From contig NC_135786.1 in assembly GCF_051106095.1 (NCBI RefSeq), positions 14,168,501 to 14,232,500 on the forward strand: a stretch of 64,000 nucleotides of DNA, read 5' to 3'. Origin of the DNA: Pogona vitticeps. Taxonomy: Eukaryota; Chordata; Lepidosauria; Squamata; Agamidae. The position numbers were made by a program, and so were the translations under genes. Shown here piece after piece: positions 47,791 through 60,750 of the stretch. Within the stretch, counting starts at the first letter, position 1. Each line of letters begins with the position of its first letter. The notes under the pieces are model-generated. The model worked only from the letters and a program-made list of their open reading frames with translations. It was not told where the DNA came from and searched no databases.

Positions 47791-47970
47791 TACAAAGAGG
47801 CAGTCCTGAAACCAGCAAAATCAGGGAGCTGGACAGGGGACAGATTGTATTTGTCTTCAGTGTGGGAGGGATGGTCACTCTCGAACTGGCCTTCTCAGCC
47901 ACACTAGACGCCGTTCCAAGTCCTCCATTCAGAGCACATTACTATAGTTGGTCAAGACTGAAGGATGGCT
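47791..47970 (+). mobile_element. Zinc-finger-tailed LINE 3' end, copy Z5
   Basis: It retains the CGRD..type region (tcttcagtgtgggagggatg) and a diverged 3' end (gtcaagactgaaggatg). The 5' end is truncated close to the finger. Confidence 0.6.
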
Positions 47971-49092
47971 AATCAATGCTGAATACTTTTAGAAGTATCC
48001 TTTTGTTCTGTGTACTGCAGAACACTTAATGTTCAGGCATTAACACCTTTTAATGCCTTTCTGCAACATAATTGAAATATTCTGCTAGATCTGCTACTTC
48101 TTGTGATTTGGATTAATTAGCCCAAAATACTTTAGTAATCTTGGCACATAAAAGTACACAAATGCATTCCCACATAAATGCAAACCTGCAAGGAACGTGG
48201 CCACGTCCCTGTAGGACATAATTGTAGGGACCATTAGCCCTAACCTCAAAGTAAACAACTTAAAATCTATTCATTTAAAAAAGGAGAAAGCATATGTCTA
48301 CCTCTGCCACCAGACAAGATGGACTTTGAAAAAAACTTAATTTGAGATTATAATATGAACATTATTTTATTAAATAAACCAGCAAAAGTCAAATCATTTG
48401 TTTTCATTTTAAATTTCTTAGAAAAGTAAATGGAGAAGGAATCTCATCAAAAGAGCATTGGTATCCCATCTTTAAGGTTTTGCCATTGACACTTTCCTCA
48501 GATTAAAGCCTCCTAAATAACACCCTGCCCCTAAACATTTACACTAAAGCCTTCTCCCTTCAGACCTATCAGAATTCATGGCAGTGTCGGCTCAGGATCA
48601 GATTGACATGCTACCAATAACTTCACATAGTTGCTGACAGTGATAAGCTTACCATCAAGTATTTTGAAGCACTTGTTTTAGCAGATTTCAGCAGGTGTGT
48701 CATTTCTCTTCCTCCATCGTCCTCTAGCTCTGTATGATGGCATTTTAAAAAATGAGATCCAGTGCTGAGCATGTGGTAACATTTTGACATTTTACTTCAA
48801 GTGCAAAAATGTCCTATATCTTCATCCTGTGTATGTTTGCTATTTCCATGAAGATTGAAGATGAATCCCTCAAGCATGACAATGGGGAGAACAAAGGCAT
48901 CCATTGTTATACAAGTGTTTTCTTAAACCACATGAGTTTTGGAATGGATATTATGACTCATTCTTGAAAATGAATCATTAAGAGAAAGTTGCACAGAGAA
49001 TATGTTGTCCTGTAATTGCCTGATGCAAACATTCTTAGTTGTAGCCTTCCACCAATCTAATCTTTATATTCTGAAGCCAAAAAGATAAAGCA
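47971..49092. other. Unique stretch
   Basis: Nothing recognised on either strand. Confidence 0.35.
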
Positions 49093-49220
49093 AAGTGTGC
49101 TTTATTTATTTATTCATTTATTTATTGCATTTATATGCCACCCATCTAGACATAGTCTACTCTGCTTATATACCACCCCGTAGTGCTTAAAGCACTCTCT
49201 AGGTGGTTTGCAAGTTAATT
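49093..49220 (-). repeat. L2-type 3' tail, antisense
   Basis: ttatttatttattca ... atgccacccatctagaca is the complement of the L2 tail, followed by a second similar unit at 49170-49210. Confidence 0.55.
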
Positions 49221-49235
49221 ATACAGGGTACACAT

Positions 49236-49320
49236 TGCTCACTGGAAGGACAGATCCTGAAGCTGAGGCTCCAATACTTTGGCCATCTCATGAGAAGAGA
49301 AGACTCCCTGGAAAAGACCC
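49236..49320 (+). mobile_element. Short internal BovB fragment
   Basis: The 85 bases correspond to the BovB region SLEGQILKLRLQYFGHLMRR and EDSLEKT. It is cut at both ends, so it is a remnant rather than a normal 3'-anchored insertion. Confidence 0.7.
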
Positions 49321-52157
49321 AGGAAGTGTCTAATTGGTTTACATGGGAAGCAGGATACTGGGTGAGATGGAGCTTTTGATATGAGCCACAGTGCTCTTAT
49401 GTTCTTGTTTTGGAGTGGTAGTGGACTTACACTTTACTCCCACCACTTAAGAAGCTTGCCAATAAATCCTGTTGCCACAAACATCACTTTCTCTACCCCA
49501 TAATTGACAGAAGTACAGAAAATGAGATCAGCATTATGAATCGGATACTGAGCCCCCTGGATGCTTGGTACTCTAAATACTGAGTGCTATCATGTACTAT
49601 AACAGTAGATGTGCTTATTGCTGTAACTTGCAAACACACTCCTGGTGTCATGTTTGTGGTGGTGGTTGTTTAACCACAAAAGCTTTTCTCCAATTTTTCA
49701 GGAGACAAATGATATGATATTTATCGATATTATTTTCCTAATTCCCCTTGCTGTGGAAAAAATGTCTTTGAAAAAGCTTCACTCTGTAGCATGAATCACG
49801 TAATTTGTATGTTTCATTTCAAGTGCAGTGAGTCAGTTTTAAATTGTTTCATGGTGCTCAGAAACAAAAATCCACCACGTAAGAAAGTTGTGTACCACTT
49901 AATGCAGGACATTCTGGTCTTTTGAAAAATGTATAGACTACAAACACACGAGTACAAGTTTCTGTCTCTTTTCATTATAATATTTTTAGCCTGATTAATA
50001 TCACAAACGTCAGGACTAGGAAAGTCATTCTGGAACTAAAAGATGACTTATGAAGGATGAATGTCTTCCTCTGAGTCATCCCTTAATTTACTGTTTTGCT
50101 ATGAAGGTGCCATGTTGTCACGTTTGCTTGTGAGAATCATGGAGATATCAATAATGCTTTCTTAGAGAAGGGGGGGAGGGAAGTTTTTTTTGACTTCTCC
50201 TTGTTGCCAAGTAACAAGACAGCGACACTACATTTACTCATGCATTCTAATGCCAAACTCTTCATTCTGGAGATGGCACAATGCTGCTTTTACTAGGCTG
50301 TGTCATTTTTGCATAAAGACTTGAACAGAAAAATAATGCAAAGAAGGAATTAAAGCACAGTGAGAGAACATCTGCTTTGTGTACAGAAGCTCTCATGGCA
50401 TCCCCAGTTAGAAGGTTTAGATAGCAGGTGGTGAGGAAAGCCTTTTCCTGTGATCCTGGGAAAGTGATACTGGACTGGACATACAAACAGTCCAATCATG
50501 GTATGAACCTAATTCCTACATAGGTGACAAAGGGCTGAAATACACATTACAGATATTCTGCCAGAAGAGCTGAAATCATTTTGCTGTTCAAGAGAGGTAA
50601 TTAGTCTTTCATGTCTCATAAAAGTGGCTTAGAAAACAAGGTCATACTTCATGTTCTGAAGACCAACCATGAAACCAAGCTAAGTTGCAGTATACTGTAT
50701 AGGAGTTGGGAAAAGCTCCTGCCATGACAATTGCATGCAATCCACACTTTACTCCCTCTTCTGATGGTGATGAATTTCATGCAACATTCAGTTGGCCATA
50801 GAGATGTAGGTCTCTAATGTGCTAAAACCTGCCTGCGCCACTGGATAAACCTAATTAGAGGTCATCATCAAGTGGCATGTAGATGCCATGGAATACTTTT
50901 ATCATAATAAATATCACAAGTTCTCCCTGTCAAAGGGCCTATTCCTAATCCCTGGAGCCCCCTTGGTCCTGATGCTGCTATCCCTCACACTTCCTCCTCA
51001 TTCAACTACCCTCTTCAGCAGCCAGCAGTTTTTTTTTTACTTCTCCCTTTGCACATAAGCATAATGAGAAGCAAATGGGAAGAAATGACATTGGGAAGAA
51101 AGGAAGGGGCTAGTGGAAGGCATCTTACTAGCCTCCCACCCCCATGGGCCTAGCCCTGTAATTGGAGCAAGCAGGTAGAGACTCGTCTTTCCACAAAAGG
51201 AGATGCTGGACATTTTAATGCGAACAGGTTTTCATCCATAAAGGGCTCAACTTTGCCTTCAAATATAGATGCCTCCATCTGGGGATCATCTGTGTAAACC
51301 AAAAAAATATATATTTCACAGCAGACATTTCTTCTACCATATGGTCCTTATATTTACTAAAGAAAATCAACATCTTGAATGGATTCTTATGGCTAAACAA
51401 GTGTGATTTATTGTTTGATTTGGATTACTTGCAACAGAAAAACACTCATAAAAGAATGCAGGCTAGAAAACCAACAACTTATAATTTGCATTATTTTTGA
51501 AAAATAATTTTTTTTGAAACAAATGGGAAGAAGATTCAAAATGCAGCTGTACTTTTCCAAAGCAAACTTTTCCGAAGCAAAGTCGCCGCAACATTTTTTT
51601 ATAAAGACTTCTGAATCATGGTCTTGTTCATGTGATTTAATGTTTGTAATCATCCTCAGCTGTTCACGTTTCCTTCCATCATCCTTCTCAACGGATGATA
51701 TTCTATAGAAAGATGCCAGTTTCATAGTTTGGCCTTTACATAAAATAAAATGAGCTAATGAGGGAAAATGCAAGAATAACAAATACTTTCCATATAGAAA
51801 AGGTGGAATTTAAAAGAATGTTGACAAACCTTAAAGCACCAATATCTTCAAGTGACTCAGTAAACTGGAACATTTCTTATCACACACATCCTTCTATCAC
51901 GTTATACTCAGAGGTACCCATATATTTATGTGATGTGAAGCTTATGTGCGTTTAACAGTTAAAACCCTCTAGAATTTACTGGATTAGATCCAGATATGCA
52001 CTTAGGTAAAAACCAGAGAGGTATCACAGGTCCATGAAAATATTTCAGAGTGAGAGGAATTGGTACCAGGATATGTTGTATAGTGTCATGAAAGGAGCTA
52101 TCACTTGCAGAACCCCATTTACTGGTTCAGGGTCATTGCATTCACAAGTGACATTTT
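49321..52157. other. Unique stretch without recognised features
   Basis: About 2.8 kb of AT-rich DNA; no exon, repeat or RNA gene that I can support. Confidence 0.4.
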
Positions 52158-52672
52158 ATTGTTTAGTCGTTAAGTCGTGTCCGACTCTTCATGACACAAT
52201 GGACCAGAGCACGCCAAACCCTCCTGTCTTCCACTGCCTCCCGGGACCTTTGTCGGCAAGGTGAGGTGTCTGCTTTTTAAGATGCTATCTCGGTTTGTCA
52301 TTGCTTTCCTCCCAAGAAGCAGGCGTCTTTTAATTTCGTGGCTGCTGTCACCATCTGCAGTGATCACGGAGCCAGAGAAGGTAAAATCTCTCACTGCCCC
52401 CATATCTTCTCTTTCTGTTTGCCAGGGGGTGATGGGGCCAGTGGCCATGACCTTAGTTTTTTTTTATGTTGAGCTTCAGACCATTTTTTGCACTCTCTTT
52501 TACCCTCATTTAGAGGTTCGTTAATTCCTCCTCACTTTCTGCCATCAGAGTGGTATCATCTGCAAATCTGAGGTTGTTGATATTTCTTCCGGCAGTCTTA
52601 ATTGGCTTGGGATTCATCCAGTCCTGCCTTTAACATGATGTATTCTGCATATAAGTTAAATAAGCAGGGAGT
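52158..52672 (-). mobile_element. RTE-BovB LINE copy D with internal deletion
   Basis: On the minus strand the 3' tail (right at 52158, gtcggacacgacttaacgac) is followed by the C-terminal region, then a jump directly to the FVGKV-type region, so about 400 bases are missing. RFADDTTLMAESEEEL is preserved in style and the diagnostic site has GGT (sense). 5'-truncated near 52672. Confidence 0.8.
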
Positions 52673-53002
52673 GCAGTGCTAATATACATTGTCACATTTT
52701 TCCAACAAACCTTTTGCTGGTATACAGAAAAACTGTGTTTCCCCTACCCTACCCCAATTTTAATCTTAATGCCTTCATCTAAAAGCAACCCTTTGAGACT
52801 TGTTCTGAAACTTGTTTTACATGCAAAGACAGACACAAATACACCACAGGTCAGGAAAAACCATGAAATGTAACTAACAAGCAGTATCAAACGAGATTAT
52901 TTATTCTGAAAATATACATTTTGCCCAAACAAGAAGAGCGTAGACATGCTTTTTAAAAATACAGTTGAAGTGAAGGACAGCCATGTGGTCATATCAAAAT
53001 GC

Positions 53003-53397
53003 AAATGCAAAAATGAGTGATACCTTTATAGACCACTAAAAATCATCACACAATAAATGAGCTTTCATGGATTAAACAGTACTTCATCAGGATTGTACCA
53101 GTGTGAAGAACTTAAAAGTCCAAAAGTACATGGCAAGATGTGTTTTTTGTTGCTCCTTTGTTTTGTTTTTGCCAGGAAGATTGCTCTTAGATGTTAAATC
53201 CAGCAGTTCTTGGCAATTCACCAGGCTTTTCTCTCTTAGATGGAGGTGGGAAATCTGGTTGCTGTTTTATGGTTGTAATTTAGGCAGCCAGTTCTACTAA
53301 GAAAGAAACAGGGGCACGTGTCTCCCCATTTGGCCTTTGTTTGAAACAGATGTTTCTGATGTAATGGTCTACAAAGGTATCACTCATTTTTGCATTT
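53003..53397. mobile_element. TIR family 3 DNA element (copy 3b)
   Basis: The left end aaatgcaaaaatgagtgata is inverted at the right (tatcactcatttttgcattt), with cctttatagaccact / atggtctacaaagg. The interior gtaccagtgtgaagaactta is shared with copy 3a. Confidence 0.75.
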
Positions 53398-53696
53398 AAA
53401 AAAAATGCAAGCAAACCATATGAAATTGAAAGGGGATTTTGAGGTGCATATTGCTAATCATCTTAAGATCAACCAGGGGATGACAGAACACTGAGTGATA
53501 AGGGAACTCAAAAGAATGTGAAAAGAGGATAAGGAGAGACTGCAGAGAAGCTGAATTAATTCTCTGTATGACTGTCTTTAGTATGTCTACCTTAATTGCA
53601 GGAAAATGTACCATGAGGCCTGAAATGACATTTTCAAGAATAAGGAAGTGAGACAAACAGTAACTATCAGAAATAACATTCTAGACCAGCGGTACC

Positions 53697-53830
53697 CAAA
53701 CTTAGGGTCCCACCTGTTCTTGGAATACTATCCCCAAACGTTTTGTTTATTGCTTGTGCTAGTTAGGGCTTCTGTGAATCACAGTCCCCCCCCAAAAAAA
53801 AATCTGTGATCCTAAATTTGGGAGCTATTG
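53697..53830. mobile_element. hAT-like MITE with eroded 8-bp duplication
   Basis: Ends CAGCGGTACCCAAACTTAGG and, on the complement, CAATAGCTCCCAAATTTAGG. The flanking octamers ttctagac and ttcaaaac agree at six of eight places. Confidence 0.65.
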
Positions 53831-54475
53831 TTCAAAACCTTACTAAATAAATCACCAAGTCCTAGTGATGTCGCCCTAAGAATTTCTTTAAAAACTCAGA
53901 TGTGAAATTGCTGGTTTTTTTTTTTCCTTAAGTAACATGTTCCTGACACTGGTCTATGTGTTGAGGACTGAAAACTACCCAGTGTAAAGTCAATTTTTAA
54001 GAAAAGGATCCAGAGGCAAATCTGGGTATCAGATAGTTTACTACAACAATGGGAATTATTTTAACTCCAGGGGATTTTGACTGCCCTTTCCAGACAAAGC
54101 TCAGGGGCTCAAAGCTGTCAGAAGCTCTGTTGAGGCATATCCGTTCCCTCCATTTTAATGTTTGCTGAAAGAGAGACATAGAGTTACATGATTGTTTAGC
54201 ACAGAGACACTGCCCTGTGCCTCTCAGCATCCAACTGGAAATAGAAATACAACATTTCTAATCTGAGACGAGGGATTCCACCCACTTTTCTCACTGGGGA
54301 TGTAAGAGGGGCAGAATTCTGCTATTATTTATCACTGGGGAAAGGGGTTATATTTTGGGATTTTATGGACTACAAGTGCCAAATTTTTCCCTTCTGGATG
54401 ATCCACCTACCTTGCAGGCATCTTATGAACATCCCAATGTGGTGCACTTGGGAGAAATATCCAAATTATAAGGCT

Positions 54476-54641
54476 TAGTGGTTCTCAAATTGGGGTTCCC
54501 ATATGTGATCCCAAATTTGGGAACTATTGTTCATATGTTTTTGGGCTGCAATTCCCAAAGCTTCACCACTTGTTGTGCTGGCCAGGATTTCTGGGAGTTG
54601 CAGTCCAAGAACATCTGGGGACCCAAGTTTGAGAACAACTG
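54476..54641. mobile_element. hAT-like MITE (CAGTGGTTCTCAAA type)
   Basis: The left end tagtggttctcaaattgggg and the complement of the right end cagttgttctcaaacttggg match the widespread hAT CAGTGGTTCTCAAA terminus. No clean target duplication is seen. Confidence 0.7.
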
Positions 54642-56006
54642 AGCTAGACCAACCTCCACCCGACCTTCCTGTTCCTGCCCCAATGCTAGCTGGGAGGTTC
54701 ATTTCTGAGAAGAAAGTTTGGACAAAGCTTGACTAGTTTCTCCAGAATGCAGAAATATGTTGTTTGTAGCCCCTCAAATCCCCAAAGCCTGTCCCTAGAT
54801 AGGAGTTCCCCTTGCTCAGATAGTCTTCTCTGTTTGGCATGTAAGTTTGCCTGGGATGGAGATTCAGGTTGGGGGCTTGCAGGCTGAATTACACCCAGGT
54901 TTGGAACGGCAGCCCTTCTGACTTCCAAATTTAAAATTACCCGATCATGAATAACATCCTATTCCAACCTGATGTTTTGAACTACAGCATAGTTGTATGT
55001 GACATATTTTAAGGTCATCCGATTGAAGTTCTACCAGTGCACTTTAAAGATAATATAAGTGCGTGTGAAAAGGGCCGTCAGCATGGATGGAAGCAACTTC
55101 CCTACAAAGGGTTATCCTATACTGTATTCAGGATGGACAAAGGCAATGACAGCACATAATTAAAGACAGACATCCATACACAGTGGATAATACACAGTGA
55201 CACTATGGAATTCAGAGCCACAGGATGCAGTGCTCGCTACCAACATGGACACTTTGAGGAGAGGACCAAGCAAATTAACAGAGCAAAAGAAGTAATGAGG
55301 CTGTTGGCCTGATTCAGCACAACTGTTCTTATATTCATATATGTGTACAAAAACAATTACAGTAATCCTTAAACGTTTCCCGCCTGGCTTGTCTACAAGC
55401 CTCTGTATTCAAGCCTTGGTTAACAAACTGGATTATTTGTGGGCATCTGGATTTAAATACAAAGCCACCGCTTTCCTCCTTTCCCTCCTGCATTGCTTTG
55501 TTGCCTGCTTTGTGGCGCATCCAATAGAAAATGTGGAAACATTAGCAGGCTTCTTAAGCTGGTAGGAAAACCCCAAAAGACATCTCTCTTTCACTTTAGA
55601 AGAAACTCAGAAGAAACTGAGGTCAATGGAAAGGGTTTTCTTCTTTCCACAAAAAGCACAACAGTTTGTGGTTTGTGCTCTGCTCTTGTGGTTGCTTTCG
55701 ATGGCTCTTGGCCATGTGGCTTGATGGTAGTAATTTTTGGAAGGTTTGTGGGTTTCCTCTGGAGCCTAACAAAAGCCCTTTTCTAGTGTAAAATAGGTAA
55801 TCTGATTTCTGTTAAGCATGGATGCTGCCTGAAATGTTAGATTTTTTTTTTAAAGGAAGCCGCTAACTGTTTCATAATGAACTGTTATAATACCATTCCC
55901 AGCCAGCAAGATTACAAAACGGGCTGGCTGAGACCAAACAATTGTCCTGGATGGAGTGTGATGAACCTCCGTGAATTATGGGGAGACATAAGTCATCCTT
56001 CTGAAG
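54642..56006. other. Unique stretch
   Basis: Nothing recognised on either strand. Confidence 0.35.
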
Positions 56007-56383
56007 CAGAGGTCCCCAATCCCCGGTCCGCAGCCTGGTGCCGGTCCGTGGGCTGAGCTGGACCAGGCCACAGAGGTAGACTTACCCCACCCCACCCCCA
56101 CAAGCACTCCCCCCGAACAGCCTGTTTGCACCTGCACCCACATGAGCGCTCCCCCACCCCTTTGCGCATGTGCATGAGTGCCCCCTGACTGCTGTGCCAC
56201 CCTTTATGCATGCGCACGAATGCCCACACGCCTGCACGAGCACCACACCACCCTTTCCACATGCATACAAGCACGAATGTGCCCACGAGAGAGAGCATAC
56301 TCCTTTGTGCATGCGCACAAGCACACAAGGGTGCCCTGCCTTCCCCAGCCGGCCCTCGGGGCTAAAAAGGTTGGGGACCGCTG
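56007..56383. mobile_element. hAT-like element (CAGNGGTCCCCAACC type)
   Basis: Ends cagaggtccccaatccc and complement cagcggtccccaaccttttt. The interior is GC-rich with repeated CATGCGCA units, like 11608 and 26302. The flanking octamers ttctgaag and ctgtaaag agree at five of eight places, consistent with an eroded duplication. Confidence 0.75.
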
Positions 56384-57164
56384 CTGTAAAGGCAGCCTTG
56401 CTTCAATTCACTTGAAACTAGTGCTGCCCCTGGGCTACAAACAGCAGAGATGTCGCTTCTGTGCCATTCACAGCACTACTGTGCCCTCTAGTGGTGAATA
56501 ATCAGTGACGCCGTCTTCCAAATACTTCCATGGATGAATCCAGGCAAATACTGTATATTTGCTCTACATCTGTTACAGAATCAGAGGGATCAGAACCAGG
56601 AACAGGGACTCAAATTGTTGGACTTAAATCGCACCAGTGACCGACTCAGTTTTTTCCCAATCACTCAAGACTCTAATCATGACTTGGAACCCACCCACTC
56701 CTCCATTTTTCTCAGGGGGGGGAGAAGCTTGTCTTTAATAGGGACTCAAACTGAGGCTTACGACCTGGTCCTGAATACTTGCCAACATCCCTGATTGGTA
56801 TTAAGATATGAGAGGGACCGCCATAGGCATAAAGTGGTGGGAAAGCCGCAGCGGACACAGGTGAACAACAAAAAACGCTAACAACAAGTACCCCGTTGAG
56901 CAAAATCATCTAGTCAAAACTGGAATTGTACAAATTGTGGCATTCAATTTGGGGTTGTGTGTTTATATCACTGCCTAAGACTCTGGTGCTATGAGGCTGT
57001 CTGTGTGTGCCTGCACACTTTTTATATATTTTAAATTACTGGATTTTTTTTTTTTTTGGTAAAATCTGTGTTTTCAATACTCATTTAAAATATATAAAAA
57101 GCATTGCATGCACACGCACTGCCCCATAGAACCAGAGTGCATTACAGGAACACTTAAACTGTGG
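56384..57164. other. Unique stretch
   Basis: Nothing recognised apart from a poly-T run near 57045. Confidence 0.3.
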
Positions 57165-57560
57165 CATACAATAAAAATAATAGTAAATATGTGCACGTCT
57201 ACAAGAATAAAACACCAGAAGCCGCAATTGAACAAAGCCATAAAATTCAGGAAATAAATAAAACCATAATCAGCTTAATCAAAATAATTAACATTGCATC
57301 TTGAAATGCCCAGACAAATTTTAAAAAACAAAAGACTTTCGTTTGGCACAGAGCAATATCAAAGTTAGCCCTGCTAGTGTGGTGTTCCACAGATAAGAAA
57401 CTAGCACCAAAAAGACCATAGTTGAATCTTGTCTTAACAGCTAGCAGAGGGACTTCTCCTGCTGTTTCTGAGAGGCGCCAGATAACTTGAAAAGCACAAT
57501 GCATGTTGTGCACATCAATACCACTCTGTCTTTCAAGCCATAACGACTTCCCTTCTCCCA
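57165..57560 (-). repeat. LINE-like antisense fragment
   Basis: The text tgtggtgttccacagataag and similar A-rich units recalls the antisense L2-type segment at 38845. Family and borders are uncertain. Confidence 0.3.
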
Positions 57561-58069
57561 AGCAACTGCTGTTTTTTATTCACAGCAACTCAACTGTAGG
57601 AAAACCACCCTGCCTTTAACCACTGTATAGACCGACCCACAAAAATGTAGCAGATGAAGCTTGGTTTAGTGCAAAGCTAAAATGATTAGGAATGGCTTCA
57701 CCTGATCCGTTTTTTTTCTTAAAAGCACAGGATCAGTACCCTGTTTACAAAATACAAACCTAATGGTGGAAAATTTAAGTGGTTTTCCTTCCCCACCTTC
57801 ACACTGGTGTTACTATGGGATAAACTTAAGATAAAAAGTCCTGTCCACGGGGTGATTTCCTAAGGTTGCTCTTTCTCTCGAAAACCAGCACCCATCGATT
57901 TAAATGTCACCTTTAAATCAAAGGGACAAGAGAGTTCAGTTAGAATGAATGAGAACCACCCACACTTGGAAATATAATGAAACAAAGTATAAAATAGTAT
58001 TTGAAAAAAAGAATCCAATAAACCAGTAAAATATATAGAAACAAACCAATACAATGCATCCAGAATATT
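57561..58069. other. Unique stretch
   Basis: Nothing recognised on either strand. Confidence 0.3.
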
Positions 58070-58145
58070 TTATTTTATGTATTTTATTTTATTAGATTTA
58101 TACCCCGTGCATCTAGACCAAAGGTCTACTCTGGGCGGCAATACA
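58070..58145 (-). repeat. L2-type 3' tail with (TTTTA)n, antisense
   Basis: ttttattagatttataccccg ... ctctgggcggc is the complement of the L2 tail. Confidence 0.6.
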
Positions 58146-58614
58146 ACCTGCCTATGCCTTGGGTAAAAATCTAGCCGGTTGTGTGTCATTGCACACACCT
58201 GACATCAAAGAGGTGGAGATGATACAAGGAACTCAGCTGGACAGAAGAGAAATTGGGAAAAATATGTAAGAGCAAGCTGAAACACACACTTTTTTTTTTG
58301 GTTCTTATAAAAATGACCCAGCCCCTGCAGGGATGATTTTACACTATTATGTTCCCCCTGTTTAAAAAGAAAGCACATACAAGGTGCAAGAGGCAGACAC
58401 AATGCGGAGATTTGACTTCTATTCATATTGAGCAGGGGTCTGTGGGTGGGAGTGATTTTAGAACCATGCTAAGACAGTAGGTGGACCAGGAACTCTTGAT
58501 GGGCAACAGCAGGGAAGAAAGCCAAAAAAAAGAGAAAAACGAAGGTGCTGAGAATCTTCAGAGCTGGCCACCCTCATCAGCACACAAATCCCAGAAGTAA
58601 CCAATATGGATATT

Positions 58615-58890
58615 TACAGTGGACCCTCTACTTACAGAATTAATCTGTATTGGAATGGTGGCTGCAGGTCGGAAAGTCTGTAGGTCGAGTCTCCATTGAC
58701 CTACAATGGATTGAAAACCGATTAATCCCGTAACCGGCCGTTTTTGTTCCATTTTTGTCCCATTTTGGTTTTTTTCTGGTCTGTAGGTCGATTCTCAAGC
58801 TGCAAGTCGAACCTAAATTTTGCAGCCAGAGAAGTCTGTAACTCGAAAAGTCTGTAAGTCGAGCCGTCTGTAAGTCGAGGGTCCACTATA
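58615..58890. mobile_element. TIR family 1 MITE (copy 1h)
   Basis: TA-flanked element with ends cagtggaccctctacttaca and ...taagtcgagggtccacta, the last C/G pair slightly diverged. Closely related to 1g. Confidence 0.8.
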
Positions 58891-60194
58891 TAGGGTAAAA
58901 TACTAATAGAGGGGAACAAATGTAACATCTGGAAGTGCCCTTAATTAGTTGCGTGCATACCTTGTAACTAAGGTGTTTCCGTTTCCTCTGAGCTTAGGTG
59001 CAGTCTTCAAATCAGCTGAAAAAGATGTTTTTAAAAAGAACAGTATAATGTTGCAAGCTGTCCCTATTGTAATGCAAAGTATTTGGGTGTACTTTGCTTT
59101 TGGATTAACAATGGAGAGACATTAACTTTACAAAAGACCTACCCCTCATTTGTTTTTAGTGTGCCACAAAACTTTTTTATTCTTAGCCCCATTTTGTTCT
59201 GTTTTGCTCATGTATTTGTCTTTCTACATCTCTTCCTCCTCCCCATGATTGCAGGATGAGCACCCTCTTTCCCACCCACTCTGTCTACCAGTGTGAGTTT
59301 ATATCGGTTGTCTTCAATGAGCTTTAAAACCAGTGCCTGCCAGAGACATTTTGCTGCCTGTGAGCTGCAGCCAAACCGTATCTGGAAGGCCCGCAAATTG
59401 CCCATCACTGCTTTATTCCCTCAAATTGTGTGAATTCAGGGTTTCAGTCTGGCTCTGGTCCAGGAGAGGGATTTTACAGCTGAGCCCATTTGTAGTGAAT
59501 GAGAAGGGAACGGCTCTTCACTAAGCAGATGCTTTGAGTCTTCTAGCATTCTGGAAGCTGGCTGAGCCTATTTGTTTCAGGTAAGATCTAAGTTATAAGG
59601 GCTTGCAAGATGACCACAAAACAAGCATTAGTATGGGAGAGGAATATTATACCAAATAAACAGTAGCAATCAATGTTTTCTCCATTTATACAGTTGTTGT
59701 GTTTCAGACAGTGAAGCTGTCTGATGGATCGATAGCCAAAAATGGGAGATTTTTTTTTAATTGCACGTGGGAAACTTACTGTGCTTGTTCTCTCAAGTGG
59801 TGTAGTGAAAAACCAGGAAGTACAGCTGCTCATGAAACAATTCTTGTAAGCCAACCCTTCTCCCAAAATAAGCAAAGACCAAAAAGAGCAGGCAGCTAAA
59901 TTGGTCCATAGAGTAACAAATGAAAGGCAGGTCTTGTGTACTGCTAATGGTTCTCTCTTGTCCATTCAAGACCAAAGCACACTCAAATACTTTACAACAG
60001 GGTTCACTTGTAACATTATACAGTTCCTTTTAAAACATTTAGCATTGCTTCCCTTGAAGACTGAACTGATGAACAACCAACATACTACAGATACATTTCA
60101 CAGAAGCAGAAAAGTTAGTACCTCCTGTCAGTTTTCTCATGGGAGATTGGTGCTATTCAGCAATTACATCACCCAAAAGCTCATCTAGTGTAAT
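58891..60194. other. Unique stretch
   Basis: Nothing recognised on either strand. Confidence 0.35.
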
Positions 60195-60540
60195 GGTCGA
60201 ACTATTCATCCATGGTTGTTGTGGGTTTTTCGGGCTCTTTGGACGTGTTCTGAAGGTGGTTCTTCCTGACGTTTCGCCAGTCTCTGAGGCCGGCACCTTC
60301 AGAGGACTGGAGTAGGAACTCTGTCTATGCTCTGTTGGTGTTTGTTGGAGAGTTGAATATTTATAGCTGTGGGAACAGCTTTTGTCCTTTTCAGGAGGTA
60401 GAGTGATCGGCGTGTTTTTGTTGTGGATGTATTGTTGTGATAAGGGGGAGAGATTATCTGTCACTGTGGTTGATGGGTGTCTTTAGCTGGTCTCTTTTGT
60501 GCAATGACCCCTGGTCCTTGTGGCTGGGTATAATGTGGCT
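60195..60540 (-). repeat. Unnamed repeat family R, copy R1 (antisense)
   Basis: The complement contains cacaacaaccatgg, gaggccggcaccttc-type text and actggcgaaacgtcagg. A second copy in sense orientation follows directly. The family is common in squamates in my memory, but I cannot name its class. Confidence 0.6.
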
Positions 60541-60750
60541 GGGTATAACCAGCTATAAATACTCAATTATCCAACAAACAGCAACAGAGCATGGACAGAG
60601 TTCCTACTCCAGTCCTCTGAAGATGCTGGCCACAGAGACTGGCAAAACGTCAGGAAGAACAACCTTCAGAACACAGCCAAAGAGCCCGAAAAACCCACAA
60701 CAACCATCAGATCCCGGCCCTGAAAGCCTTCGAGAATACATATTCATCCA
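60541..60750 (+). repeat. Unnamed repeat family R, copy R2 (sense)
   Basis: gctggccacagagactggca, agaacaaccttcagaacaca and cccacaacaaccatcagatc match R1 inverted. The pair forms a large inverted repeat. It is an interspersed repeat, not a host gene. Confidence 0.6.

Noticed and set aside
51408-51782. Minus-strand frame of 124 codons
   Set aside because: No family resemblance, no codon pattern and no splice context; probably chance.
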